Shown in pieces: positions 14,414-22,461 of a DNA stretch of 23,883 nucleotides. Each line of letters opens with the position of its first letter. The stretch's first letter is position 1. A model generated the notes under the pieces. That model was not told where the DNA came from. It made no database searches and worked only from the letters and a program-made list of their open reading frames with translations. Position numbers and translations under genes: made by a program. This DNA is from Prevotella sp. UBA6429 (GTDB taxonomy: Bacteria; Bacteroidota; Bacteroidia; Bacteroidales; Bacteroidaceae): positions 1 to 23,883 of the forward strand of contig DJOV01000073.1 of NCBI GenBank assembly GCA_002437285.1, given 5' to 3'.

Positions 14414-15715
14414 CTCTTCCGCCTTCTTGACGCTTCCAGCCTTCAGTAGGAGTTGCTTCACCTTATTATAATCAGTGTGTTGTGGGTTCCGCTCCATGAA
14501 GATACGCACAGCGCGGTCGATGAGTTTATGGTTCATCAGCTTGGCGTTCACCATCTTGTTGCCCTCCACGCGGCCGAGACGTATCTGCACGGTCGTGCTG
14601 ATCATGTCGAGGCATAGCTTCTGCGATGTGCCCGCCTTCATGCGCGTGGAACCTGTCACAAACTCCGGTCCCGTGATGATCTCCACTGCATGGTCGGCAA
14701 TTTGTGCGATGGGAGAGTGCGGGTTGTTGACGACACATCCCGTGGCGATGTTTGCAGCCTGGCAGTGGCGCAAGGCCGCCAATACGAAGGGCGTGGTGCC
14801 GCTGGCCGAGAATCCCACCACGATGTCCTTGGCCGAAATGCCTTTTTGCAGCAGTTGGCGCCAGCTGTCCTCCGTGTCGTCTTCCCGTGACTCGCGTGTC
14901 TGCGTCAGACATTCCGTTCCACCGGGAAAGACGGCCTGGATCTGTGAGCCGTCGGTGCCATAAGTGTTCTGCACTTCGATGGTGTCGAGCGTGGCCAGCC
15001 GTCCGCCCGTTCCGCAGCCCACGTAAAACAATCGTCCACCTTGTTCCAAATGTTGCTCGATGGCGGTTATGAGCCTGTTGAGTTGTGGCAGCGCCTTGCC
15101 TATGGCGAGCGGTACCGCGAGGCTCTCCTTCTGGATGCCTGCCGTGATCTGGTCAACAGTCATTCTCTCCAGGTGGTCGTAGTGTGACGGTTGTTCTGTG
15201 ATACGCATGATGGTCTTTTGGTAGGCCAGTCGCTCATCTCCGTCCATCAGGTGAATGATGCCGCAATAGGCGAATCCGTTATCAGAGAGCAGGTGCCGCA
15301 TGATGGTGTTGTCCCTGTGTGTGTCGATGCGGATGTTGGGATGCGCGCAAAAGCAGAAGTCAACCAGGGTTTTGAAGACCCCGTGCGCCTCAGGCGTACT
15401 CGTGATGCGATGGATCACATAATAAGGTGCGTCGTCGAGCCATTGCCCGTCGTAAATGGAGGCATAGGTCGGGTCGGGTCCGGGCTTGAACACAAACGAC
15501 CCCACGGCCTTTCCGTCCTGCAAGACGAGGTGGCAAAAGCCCGAGCGAATGTCAGCCCGCAGAAGGTCGTCAGATGGGTATTCCCCGTTCCATTGCTGTG
15601 TGTTACCACTGTCACGCATGATGGCCTTTGCCGCCTGCACCAGCCGTGTGATGTGAGGCAGGTCGGCTGGTGTGGCTGCTCGTATGTCCATTTTCTTGTT
15701 TCCAGATGTCGTCAT
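14405..15715 (-). CDS. murQ: GNAT acetyltransferase fused to a MurQ-like MurNAc-6-P etherase
   Basis: 436 aa; MurQ alone is usually 270-300 aa. Residues about 9-168 are a GNAT N-acetyltransferase (IRAATPADLPHITRL at the start, IRIDTHRDN...LLSDNGFAYCG at the end). Residues 170-436 form an SIS-fold etherase, the family that converts N-acetylmuramate-6-phosphate to GlcNAc-6-phosphate plus D-lactate in cytosolic cell-wall recycling. Retained features are GFSASGTTPF (301-310), TGPEFVTGSTRMKAGTSQKL (348-367) and two candidate catalytic glutamates: E247 (in LDTIEVQNTYG) and E275 (in RESREDD). The first loop has diverged: YVGCGTGGRLATLD replaces the usual GAGTSGRLGVLD, losing its serine. The join QKT-IMRITEQ has no stop or frameshift. 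The usual MurQ start corresponds to M170, so a separate internal start remains possible. M9 is an alternative first start. The gene begins 1 nt after the stop of 15717-16160. Confidence 0.85.
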   Translation of the reverse strand: MTTSGNKKMDIRAATPADLPHITRLVQAAKAIMRDSGNTQQWNGEYPSDDLLRADIRSGFCHLVLQDGKAVGSFVFKPGPDPTYASIYDGQWLDDAPYYVIHRITSTPEAHGVFKTLVDFCFCAHPNIRIDTHRDNTIMRHLLSDNGFAYCGIIHLMDGDERLAYQKTIMRITEQPSHYDHLERMTVDQITAGIQKESLAVPLAIGKALPQLNRLITAIEQHLEQGGRLFYVGCGTGGRLATLDTIEVQNTYGTDGSQIQAVFPGGTECLTQTRESREDDTEDSWRQLLQKGISAKDIVVGFSASGTTPFVLAALRHCQAANIATGCVVNNPHSPIAQIADHAVEIITGPEFVTGSTRMKAGTSQKLCLDMISTTVQIRLGRVEGNKMVNAKLMNHKLIDRAVRIFMERNPQHTDYNKVKQLLLKAGSVKKAEENL

Positions 15716-15716
15716 C

Positions 15717-16160
15717 TCAGTGTCCTCTTCTGGTGAAGGGAAGCCGCTTGGGCATTTTCACCCATTTACGGTCTCTTGCAATCTTCAGCGTGCTGCCCTC
15801 CTCCTGTTTCAGCACGAAGGAACCGTCCGGCTGTTTGCTTAGCGTCGCCACCAGGTCTTCGCTGCCATAGTCGTTGGTGATGGAAACCTTGGCCGTAGTG
15901 GAGTCGATTATCTCGGCTGAGGTAAAGAGCCACTTGCGACTGTCACGTTTGTCGCCAAAGTATCCGGCCATCTCGCCGAAGACCTCTTGGCCGGGTACGA
16001 CAACGTCGTTGTGGTAAAAGTCGATGTCGAGGTAGACATTGTACTCCTTGTTGTCGAATATGCCGGCGAATGTAGTGGTGTCCACGCTCGCCGCCTTGCC
16101 TTGTGCAAGGGCAGCGCTCGTCACAGCAAGGAGCAAAAATGTGGTGATTATTTTCTTCAT
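15717..16160 (-). CDS. Small secreted beta-rich protein, function unknown
   Basis: 147 aa. Residues 1-20 (MKKIITTFLLLAVTSAALAQ) are a clear signal peptidase I signal, so the protein is probably periplasmic. The remainder looks like alternating beta strands of a small barrel, lipocalin-like in appearance: YNVYLDIDFYHNDVVVPG, ARVSITNDYG-type strands, and a basic end (RDRKWVKMPKRLPFTRRGH). I recognise no family motif. Its stop lies 1 nt from the start of the GNAT-MurQ gene, so the two are almost certainly co-transcribed from the -7 box at 16183-16190. A link to cell-wall turnover is only guilt by association. Confidence 0.75.
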   Translation of the reverse strand: MKKIITTFLLLAVTSAALAQGKAASVDTTTFAGIFDNKEYNVYLDIDFYHNDVVVPGQEVFGEMAGYFGDKRDSRKWLFTSAEIIDSTTAKVSITNDYGSEDLVATLSKQPDGSFVLKQEEGSTLKIARDRKWVKMPKRLPFTRRGH

Positions 16161-16182
16161 CTCTATAACTTATTGATAGTTG

Positions 16183-16190
16183 CAAAGTTA
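16183..16190 (-). promoter_or_regulatory. -7 box of the secreted protein / GNAT-MurQ operon
   Basis: Read on the minus strand this is TAACTTTG, a match to TAnnTTTG, 22 nt before the start codon at 16160. No convincing -33 box was found at the usual spacing. It is divergent from the glycogen promoter. Confidence 0.5.
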
Positions 16191-16241
16191 ACATTTTACA
16201 TCAAGAAAACACTGCATTTTATAAAATAATAGGATTTTAAG

Positions 16242-16272
16242 TTGGCTTTTCATATTTTTTATATTACCTTTG
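16242..16272 (+). promoter_or_regulatory. Promoter of the glycogen operon
   Basis: TTGG (16242-16245), a spacer of 19 nt and TACCTTTG (16265-16272) fit the Bacteroidetes promoter consensus closely. The predicted transcription start is near 16279, about 16 nt before the ATG at 16295. Confidence 0.65.
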
Positions 16273-16294
16273 CAACATCAGATTAGTTTGATTT

Positions 16295-17968
16295 ATGAAA
16301 ATTGATAAGATATTTCCCGATTACATTTTTGAGTCAAGTTGGGAAGTTTGTAATAAAGTTGGTGGCATTTATGCCGTCCTTTCGACACGCGCCAAGACTT
16401 TGCAGGAAAAATTATGCGACCATGTTTTGTTTATTGGCCCCGATTGTTGGAAGGAGCACGAGAGCCCTTATTTCCGTGAAGAAGAGAGCTTGTTCAAGGA
16501 TTGGCGCCTTGCCGCTTTGAAGGAGGGTTTGAAATTCCGTGTCGGTCGCTGGACTGTTCCTGGTGAGCCTATTGCCATCTTGGTAGACTTCTCTCCTTAT
16601 TTCTCAAAGAAAAATGAAATCTACGGCCAGTTGTGGGAGGATTTCCAGGTGGACAGTCTCCATGCCTATGGCGATTACGATGAAGCCTCCATGTTCTCAT
16701 ATGCGGCCGCGCTTGTTGTGGGCAGCTTCTACGATTACTACCTGAGTGAGGCTCAGAAGGTGGTCTATCATGGTAATGAGTGGATGACGGGTCTCGGACT
16801 GCTCTACATCAACAAGCATTATCCCCAGATAGCCACCATCTTCACCACGCACGCCACGAGCATAGGCCGTAGCATTGCCGGCAACAACAAGCCACTCTAC
16901 GATTACCTCTTTGCGTACAATGGCGACCAGATGGCCGGTGAGCTCAACATGCAGAGCAAACATTCCATCGAGAAGCAGACGGCCCACCATGTGGACTGCT
17001 TCACCACGGTGAGCGACATCACAGCCCGTGAGTGTCAGGAACTCCTTGACAAGCCTGTCGATGTGGTGCTCCCCAATGGCTTTGAGGATGACTTTGTGCC
17101 CCGTGGCGCAGCCTTCACGCGCAAGCGCAAGGCAGCCCGTAAGCGTTTGCTCGATGTGGCCAACGCCCTGCTGGGCACCGAGTTGGATGACGATACGTTG
17201 ATTGTCTCCACGAGTGGCCGCTATGAGTTTCGCAACAAGGGCGTCGATGTTTATATCGAGGCCATGAACCGCCTTCTGCGCGACAAGGAGCTGCAGAGGG
17301 ATGTGGTGGCGTTTGTCGAGGTGCCCGGTTGGGTGGGCGAGCCTCGCAAAGACCTGCAAGAGCGTCTTGCCAGCGGCAAGAAGTACGATACCCCTTTGGA
17401 GGTTCCCTCCATCACCCACTGGCTCAATGACATGAGCCATGACAATGTGCTCGGCATGTTGAAGTTTCTCAACATGCAGAACCGCAAGGAGGACCGTGTG
17501 AAGTTGATTTTTATCCCTTGCTATCTGACGGGTGACGACGGCATCATCAATCTCTCTTATTATGATGTCATCCTGGGCAACGACATGTGCATCTATCCCT
17601 CTTATTATGAGCCATGGGGTTACACGCCGCTTGAGGCTGTGGCCTTCAAGGTGCCTTGCGTCACGACCGATCTTGCAGGCTTTGGCTTGTGGGCCAACGC
17701 GGAGATAGGCCATTATGGTGAGATCGAGGACGGTGTCAAGGTCATCCACCGCACCGACTACAACTTCTCCGAAGTGGCAGACGGCATCAAGGATACGGTG
17801 AGCCTGTTCTCCCATTTCACCCCCGCTGAGGTGAAAAAGGCGCGCGACAATGCCAGCAAGCTGTCAAAGAAAGCCCTCTGGAGCCACTTCATCAAGTATT
17901 ACGAGGAGGCCTATGACTTTGCCCTGCGTAAGGCCGAGGCGAGAAAGAACAATCAGAAAACAAAATAA
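16295..17968 (+). CDS. Glycogen synthase, GT3 family
   Basis: Cytosolic glycogen/starch synthase, 557 aa, that extends alpha-1,4-glucan chains. It resembles the GT3 family of eukaryotes and Bacteroidetes more than the GT5 enzyme GlgA of Escherichia coli. Features are the N-terminal donor/acceptor loop WEVCNKVGGIYAVLSTRA (16-33), YHGNEWMTGLGLLY (158-171), FTTHATSIGRS (183-193), STSGRYEFRNKGVDVYIEA (305-323), and the E-x7-E retaining glycosyltransferase motif YEPWGYTPLEAVAF (438-451; E439 and E447). GT3 enzymes normally use UDP-glucose, which fits the absence of a glgC next to it. The gene lies 24 nt upstream of the phosphorylase gene. Confidence 0.93.
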   Translation: MKIDKIFPDYIFESSWEVCNKVGGIYAVLSTRAKTLQEKLCDHVLFIGPDCWKEHESPYFREEESLFKDWRLAALKEGLKFRVGRWTVPGEPIAILVDFSPYFSKKNEIYGQLWEDFQVDSLHAYGDYDEASMFSYAAALVVGSFYDYYLSEAQKVVYHGNEWMTGLGLLYINKHYPQIATIFTTHATSIGRSIAGNNKPLYDYLFAYNGDQMAGELNMQSKHSIEKQTAHHVDCFTTVSDITARECQELLDKPVDVVLPNGFEDDFVPRGAAFTRKRKAARKRLLDVANALLGTELDDDTLIVSTSGRYEFRNKGVDVYIEAMNRLLRDKELQRDVVAFVEVPGWVGEPRKDLQERLASGKKYDTPLEVPSITHWLNDMSHDNVLGMLKFLNMQNRKEDRVKLIFIPCYLTGDDGIINLSYYDVILGNDMCIYPSYYEPWGYTPLEAVAFKVPCVTTDLAGFGLWANAEIGHYGEIEDGVKVIHRTDYNFSEVADGIKDTVSLFSHFTPAEVKKARDNASKLSKKALWSHFIKYYEEAYDFALRKAEARKNNQKTK

Positions 17969-17992
17969 TCATTATAAAACTACTTACATTTT

Positions 17993-20551
17993 ATGAAAAT
18001 CAAAGCAGATTACGCCAACGCTCCCCAGTGGAAGAACTTGACCATCAAGTCGCGTCTTCCCGAGCAGTTGAAGTGTTTGGACGAGCTGGCTCACAACATG
18101 TGGTGGGCTTGGAACTACGAGGCCCGCAACCTCTTCAAGAGTCTTGACGAACAGCTCTATGAGAAGGTCAACCACAATCCTGTGCTGTTGCTCGACCGCT
18201 TAGGCTACGACCGCAAGGAGGCCATCGTGAAGGACAAGGCCCTCATGAAGAAGGTGAAGGATGTCTATGCGAAGTTCCGCAAGTACATGGATGTCAAGCC
18301 CGACAAGACCCGTCCCTCAGTGGCTTACTTCTGCATGGAGTATGGCATCAACCAGGTACTGAAGATCTACTCAGGAGGTCTGGGCATGCTCGCAGGCGAC
18401 TATGTGAAGGAGGCTTCAGACAGCAATGTGGACATGTGCGCCATCGGCTTCCTCTATCGCTACGGCTATTTCAAGCAGTCGCTCAGCATGGATGGACAGC
18501 AGATTGCCAACTACGATGCCCAGGACTTCAACTCCCTCCCCATTGTGCGTGTGCTCGATGAGAACGGCAACCAGGTTGTCGTGGACGTGCCCTACATGAA
18601 CTATCAGGTCCATGCGCTCGTCTGGCAGGTCAATGTGGGCCGTGTGAAGCTCTATCTGCTCGATACCGACAACGACATGAACTCTCAGTTTGACAAGCCC
18701 ATCACGCACTCTCTCTATGGTGGCGACTGGGAGAACCGCTTGAAGCAGGAAATTCTCCTGGGCATCGGCGGTATGCTCATGCTCAAGAAGCTCGGCATCA
18801 AGAAAGACATTTATCACTGCAACGAGGGACATGCTGCCCTCTGCAACCTCGAGCGTCTGTGCGACTATGTGAAGCAGGGCCTCACCTTCAACCAGGCATT
18901 GGAGCTGGTGCGTGCCTCTTCACTCTATACGGTGCACACTCCTGTTCCTGCCGGTCACGACTACTTCGACGAGGCACTCTTCGGCAAGTACATGGGTGGC
19001 TACCCCCAGATGCTCGGCATCTCATGGGACGAGTTCATCGGCATGGGCCGCCAGAACCCCGACGATCACAGCGAGCGCTTCTGCATGTCGACCTTCGCTT
19101 GCAACACCTGCCAGGAGGTCAATGGCGTGAGTAAGCTCCACGGTTGGGTCAGCCAGAAGATGTTCGCACCCATTTGGTCGGGCTACTATCCTGAGGAGAA
19201 CCACGTGGGCTATGTGACCAATGGTGTCCACTTCCCGACATGGACCGCCACCGAGTGGCGCAAACTCTACGACAAGTACTTCGACTCCAACTTCCTCAAT
19301 GACCAGAGCAACGAGAGCATCTGGCATGCCATCTACAATGTGCCCGACGATGAGATCTGGGACACCCGCATGGCCTTGAAGGAGAAGCTCATCAAGTATA
19401 TCCGCGACAAGTTCACCCAGCAGTGGTTGCGCAACCAGGGCGATCCTGCCAAGGTGGTGAGCATCCTGGAGCGCATCAATCCGAAGGCCCTGATGATTGG
19501 TTTCTGCCGTCGTTTCGCCACCTACAAGCGCGCTCACCTGTTGTTTACCGATCTCGACCGTTTGGAGAAGATTGTCAATGACCCAGAGCATCCCGTGCTG
19601 TTCTTCTTCTCTGGCAAGGCTCATCCTGCCGATGGCGCAGGCCAAGGCTTGATCAAGCGCATCTTTGAGATCAGCCGTATGCCCCAGTTCCTCGGAAAGA
19701 TCATCTTCCTCGAGGATTACGACATGCAGTTGGCTCGTCGCTTGGTGTCGGGTGTCGACATCTGGATGAACACGCCGACCCGTCCCTTGGAGGCCTCTGG
19801 CACATCAGGCGAGAAGGCCGAGATGAATGGTGTCGTCAACCTCTCCGTGCTTGATGGCTGGTGGGTCGAAGGCTACCGCAAGGGCGCCGGTTGGGCACTC
19901 TCTCAGGAGCGCACCTACGAGAATCAGGGTTACCAGGACCAGCTCGATGCTGCCACCATCTACTCGTTGCTGGAGAACGAGATCATCCCTCTCTACTACT
20001 CAAAGAACGCCAAGGGCTACAGCGAGAACTGGGTGAAGGTGATCAAGAATTCCATCGCCACCATCGCTCCTCACTATACTATGAAGCGCCAGCTTGACGA
20101 CTACTATTCCAAGTTCTATGTCAAGGAGGCCAACCGTTCCAAGAAGCTCGCTGCCAACGACTATCGCCTGGCCAAGGACATCGCCCTCTGGAAAGAGGCT
20201 GTGGCCGAGCGTTGGGATTCCATCCATGTGGTCAGCAAGGACGAAAGCATGCTCAACGGCGCACAGACGGGTGTGAAGTACACGCTGAAGTATGTCATTG
20301 ATGAGCAGGGCCTCGACGATGCAGTAGGCTTGGAGCTTGTCACGCTGAAACCCGAGACCGACAAGTCGGATCGTCAGGTGTTCAGTGTCCATGAGTTTAC
20401 CATGACGGGCCACGAGGGCAACAACTACAACTTCGAACTCACGGTGGAGCCCGATCATGCTGGCTCGTTCCGTTCTTGTGTGCGCATGTTCCCCAAGAAC
20501 GCCAACCTGCCTCATCGTCAGGACTTCTGCTATGTGAAGTGGCTTGACTAA
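17993..20551 (+). CDS. glgP: Alpha-glucan (glycogen) phosphorylase, GT35 family
   Basis: PLP-dependent enzyme, 852 aa, that releases glucose-1-phosphate from glycogen or maltodextrin. Motifs are the N-terminal HNMWWAWN (34-41), YFCMEYGI...IYSGGLGMLAGD (112-136), NEGHAAL (277-283), HTPVPAGHD (315-323), CRRFATYKRA (505-514), SGKAHPADG (540-548) and the PLP-lysine region EASGTSGEKAEMNG (600-613; K608). The SGEKAEMNG form, in place of GTGNMKFALNG, and the overall plan fit the bacterial 'alpha-glucan family phosphorylase' branch, not the glycogen phosphorylase of Escherichia coli. A beta-rich tail of about 100 residues is present at the end (from about residue 755). It is second in the operon with the synthase, so synthesis and breakdown of the store are transcribed together. 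Confidence 0.93.
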   Translation: MKIKADYANAPQWKNLTIKSRLPEQLKCLDELAHNMWWAWNYEARNLFKSLDEQLYEKVNHNPVLLLDRLGYDRKEAIVKDKALMKKVKDVYAKFRKYMDVKPDKTRPSVAYFCMEYGINQVLKIYSGGLGMLAGDYVKEASDSNVDMCAIGFLYRYGYFKQSLSMDGQQIANYDAQDFNSLPIVRVLDENGNQVVVDVPYMNYQVHALVWQVNVGRVKLYLLDTDNDMNSQFDKPITHSLYGGDWENRLKQEILLGIGGMLMLKKLGIKKDIYHCNEGHAALCNLERLCDYVKQGLTFNQALELVRASSLYTVHTPVPAGHDYFDEALFGKYMGGYPQMLGISWDEFIGMGRQNPDDHSERFCMSTFACNTCQEVNGVSKLHGWVSQKMFAPIWSGYYPEENHVGYVTNGVHFPTWTATEWRKLYDKYFDSNFLNDQSNESIWHAIYNVPDDEIWDTRMALKEKLIKYIRDKFTQQWLRNQGDPAKVVSILERINPKALMIGFCRRFATYKRAHLLFTDLDRLEKIVNDPEHPVLFFFSGKAHPADGAGQGLIKRIFEISRMPQFLGKIIFLEDYDMQLARRLVSGVDIWMNTPTRPLEASGTSGEKAEMNGVVNLSVLDGWWVEGYRKGAGWALSQERTYENQGYQDQLDAATIYSLLENEIIPLYYSKNAKGYSENWVKVIKNSIATIAPHYTMKRQLDDYYSKFYVKEANRSKKLAANDYRLAKDIALWKEAVAERWDSIHVVSKDESMLNGAQTGVKYTLKYVIDEQGLDDAVGLELVTLKPETDKSDRQVFSVHEFTMTGHEGNNYNFELTVEPDHAGSFRSCVRMFPKNANLPHRQDFCYVKWLD

Positions 20552-20600
20552 TGACGTTTCGGCTGGGGCCAGCCATGGCCCATCAGCATAAATCTACCCA

Positions 20601-20636
20601 AAAAGCATCCGGTGCATTTGCATCGGATGCTTTTTT
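20601..20636 (+). terminator. Terminator of the glycogen operon
   Basis: AAAAGCATCCG (20601-20611) and CGGATGCTTTT (20624-20634) form an 11-bp stem with a T-run. The A-run on the other arm means it could also work from the minus strand. It is 49 nt after the phosphorylase stop codon. Confidence 0.85.
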
Positions 20637-20696
20637 GTAATATGCCGGTCTGACGGGCGTGCTTGCGATGCCTGTGTGTCCTGGTGTGGCGCGAAA

Positions 20697-20752
20697 CGCA
20701 AAAAGAGCCACATCCCCATCCTTGTGGTAAGGATGGCGATGCGGCTCTTGCG
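20697..20752 (-). terminator. Terminator of the prs operon
   Basis: A long imperfect hairpin combines AGAGCC/GGCTCT, CCATCC/GGATGG and CGCA/TGCG pairings across 20697-20752. On the minus strand it ends GGCTCTTTTTGCG. It lies 24 nt beyond the prs stop codon and faces the glycogen terminator from the opposite direction. Confidence 0.75.
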
Positions 20753-20776
20753 TATTGTTGTCTCTTGTATGGTGCC

Positions 20777-21715
20777 TTACACCAGGTACTGTGACGAGAT
20801 GCTCTCGTTGTGGATGACGCGCCGTATGGTCTCGGCAAACATGTCGGCCACGCTCAGCTGCTTCACCTTTGAGCAGCGGTGTGTGTAGGGGATGGAGTCG
20901 GTGAAGACCATCTCCTCCAGGCAACTGTTCTGCACACGCTCCGAGGCGGGACCGCTCATGACACAATGGCTGGCAAAAGCCCTTACGCTCAAGGCTCCGG
21001 CCTCCTTCATGATGTCGGCGGCCTTGGTGATGGTTCCGGCCGTGTCGACCATATCGTCAATGATCACCACGTTCTTGCCCCTCACGTCACCGATGATTTG
21101 CATGCTTTCCACCACATTGGCGCGTGCGCGTGTCTTGTTGCAGAGCACGAGCGGACAGCCGAGATACTTGGCGTAGGTGTTGGCGCGCTTGGAGCCGCCG
21201 ACGTCCGGTGAGGCGATGACGAGATCCTTCAGGTGCAGGCTCTGCACGTAGGGCAGCAGTACGCCACTGGCGTAGAGGTGATCCACAGGAACGTTGAAGA
21301 ATCCCTGGATTTGGTCAGCGTGCAGGTCCATGGTGATGAGGCGGTCGATGCCTGCCACACTCAGCAAGTCGGCCACGAGCTTGGCACCGATGCTCACTCT
21401 TGGCTTGTCCTTGCGGTCTTGCCGTGCCCATCCGAAGTAGGGGATGACGGCAATGATGTGGCGTGCTGAGGCGCGCTTGGCGGCGTCAATCATCAGCAGC
21501 AGCTCCATCAGGTTGTCGGAGTTGGGGAAGGTGCTCTGCACGAGGAAGACATCGCGTCCACGGATGGACTCCTCATAGGAGACAGAGAACTCACCATCGG
21601 AGAACTTTGTCATCACAAGGTTTCCCAATGGGCAGCCCAAGCTGGCGCAAATCTTTTCTGCAAGGTATCTCGTGCTTGTGCCCGAGAAGACCAAGAAAGA
21701 GTTATTTTCACTCAT
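20777..21715 (-). CDS. prs: Ribose-phosphate pyrophosphokinase (PRPP synthetase)
   Basis: 312 aa, the usual class I length. It transfers pyrophosphate from ATP to ribose-5-phosphate to give PRPP for purine, pyrimidine, histidine, tryptophan and NAD synthesis, in the cytosol. Diagnostic sites are FSDGEFSVSYEESIRGRDVF (38-57), the ATP-binding YFGWARQDRKDKPR (93-106), MDLHADQIQGFF (129-140), SPDVGGSKRA (169-178) and the PRPP loop VVIIDDMVDTAGTITKAA (216-233). All key residues appear intact. It lies 41 nt downstream of the ThiE-like gene on the same strand with no good -7 box between them, so co-transcription is likely. Confidence 0.95.
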   Translation of the reverse strand: MSENNSFLVFSGTSTRYLAEKICASLGCPLGNLVMTKFSDGEFSVSYEESIRGRDVFLVQSTFPNSDNLMELLLMIDAAKRASARHIIAVIPYFGWARQDRKDKPRVSIGAKLVADLLSVAGIDRLITMDLHADQIQGFFNVPVDHLYASGVLLPYVQSLHLKDLVIASPDVGGSKRANTYAKYLGCPLVLCNKTRARANVVESMQIIGDVRGKNVVIIDDMVDTAGTITKAADIMKEAGALSVRAFASHCVMSGPASERVQNSCLEEMVFTDSIPYTHRCSKVKQLSVADMFAETIRRVIHNESISSQYLV

Positions 21716-21756
21716 TTTGAATAGCGTTTATATTTTAATAAAAGTGTTCTTGTTGG

Positions 21757-22374
21757 TCAGTCGGCTGCGTTGCGCAACTTCTTGAAGTGATTGATGAGCC
21801 CCTTGAAGTCCATCTCGTTGTGTATGTTGAACCGGCACCAGAGGTCACCGCAGATGACCATACCCCCGAAGCCGAGGTCTTTGGCCGCCTTGATGTTGTC
21901 GACGCTCATGCCCCCGAGGGCATACACATGCCTGTCGATGAGCCCCTTGCGTGACGCCTCGATAAGCTCAGGTGTGGTGAAAGTCTGTTTCTCGTCCTTG
22001 AATTCTATGCAGTCGAATATGTTTTTCAGAAACACGTATTTCGACTTTTTCTTCATCATCTTCAGCGAGGAGAGGTCGTTGCACGTGCGCGAGACGTTGC
22101 CCTTGTAACCGTCGGGCACGTCTTCTGCGGGATTGTCGATGTGGATGCCGGCCAATCCGAATTCGCTTTTCAAGTAATAATGGTCGTGTACGGTGATTTC
22201 ATTGTAGTGCTCTTCAGGCAACAAGGTGAGCAGGCGCTCCGCATAGAGTGGGGATGAACCAGGCTTGAACAGGTGCAGGTTCGTCATCCCCTCGTCGAAG
22301 AGGGCTGACAGGATGATATCTTCTTCCACAAAAAATGTGGACTTAGTCATGATTACTAATTTCATCGTAGACAT
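21757..22374 (-). CDS. ThiE/TenI-like thiamine-phosphate-synthase family protein
   Basis: 205 aa, with the size and blocks of the ThiE/TenI TIM-barrel family: LHLFKPGSS (33-41, replacing the LR-K motif of ThiE), HDHYYLKSEFGLAGIHID (63-80), SRTCND (95-100) and YALGGMSVDNIKAAKDLGFGG (151-171). ThiE joins HMP-pyrophosphate and thiazole phosphate; TenI is an aminotransferase-like isomerase of the thiazole branch. No other thiamine gene is nearby and several ThiE substrate residues are not evident, so the true role is uncertain. I used the first Met because GAAAAG sits just upstream of it; M4 (22365) is an alternative start. Confidence 0.75.
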   Translation of the reverse strand: MSTMKLVIMTKSTFFVEEDIILSALFDEGMTNLHLFKPGSSPLYAERLLTLLPEEHYNEITVHDHYYLKSEFGLAGIHIDNPAEDVPDGYKGNVSRTCNDLSSLKMMKKKSKYVFLKNIFDCIEFKDEKQTFTTPELIEASRKGLIDRHVYALGGMSVDNIKAAKDLGFGGMVICGDLWCRFNIHNEMDFKGLINHFKKLRNAAD

Positions 22375-22387
22375 TTCTTTTCAAGTG

Positions 22388-22419
22388 CAAATGTATGAAT
22401 TTTCCGTTAAATCAGCAAT
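22388..22419 (-). promoter_or_regulatory. Promoter of the ThiE-like / prs operon
   Basis: On the minus strand, TACATTTG (plus 22388-22395) matches TAnnTTTG. ATTG (22416-22419) lies 20 nt upstream as a three-of-four match to TTTG. The start codon follows about 13 nt after the -7 box, giving a very short leader. Confidence 0.5.
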
Positions 22420-22438
22420 AATATTGGGAAATAAAACT

Positions 22439-22446
22439 TATCTTTG
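22439..22446 (+). promoter_or_regulatory. -7 box of nspC
   Basis: TATCTTTG followed by CAG is a good Bacteroidetes -7 box, 15 nt before the ATG at 22462. No -33 box is seen at the usual distance. It overlaps the TTG at 22444, which rules that codon out as a translation start. Confidence 0.55.
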
Positions 22447-22461
22447 CAGAAAAATATAGCG

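Noticed and set aside
22444..22461. TTG start that would extend nspC by six residues
   Set aside because: The codon lies within the -7 promoter box (22439-22446), upstream of the likely transcription start. The ATG at 22462 begins the conserved N-terminus.
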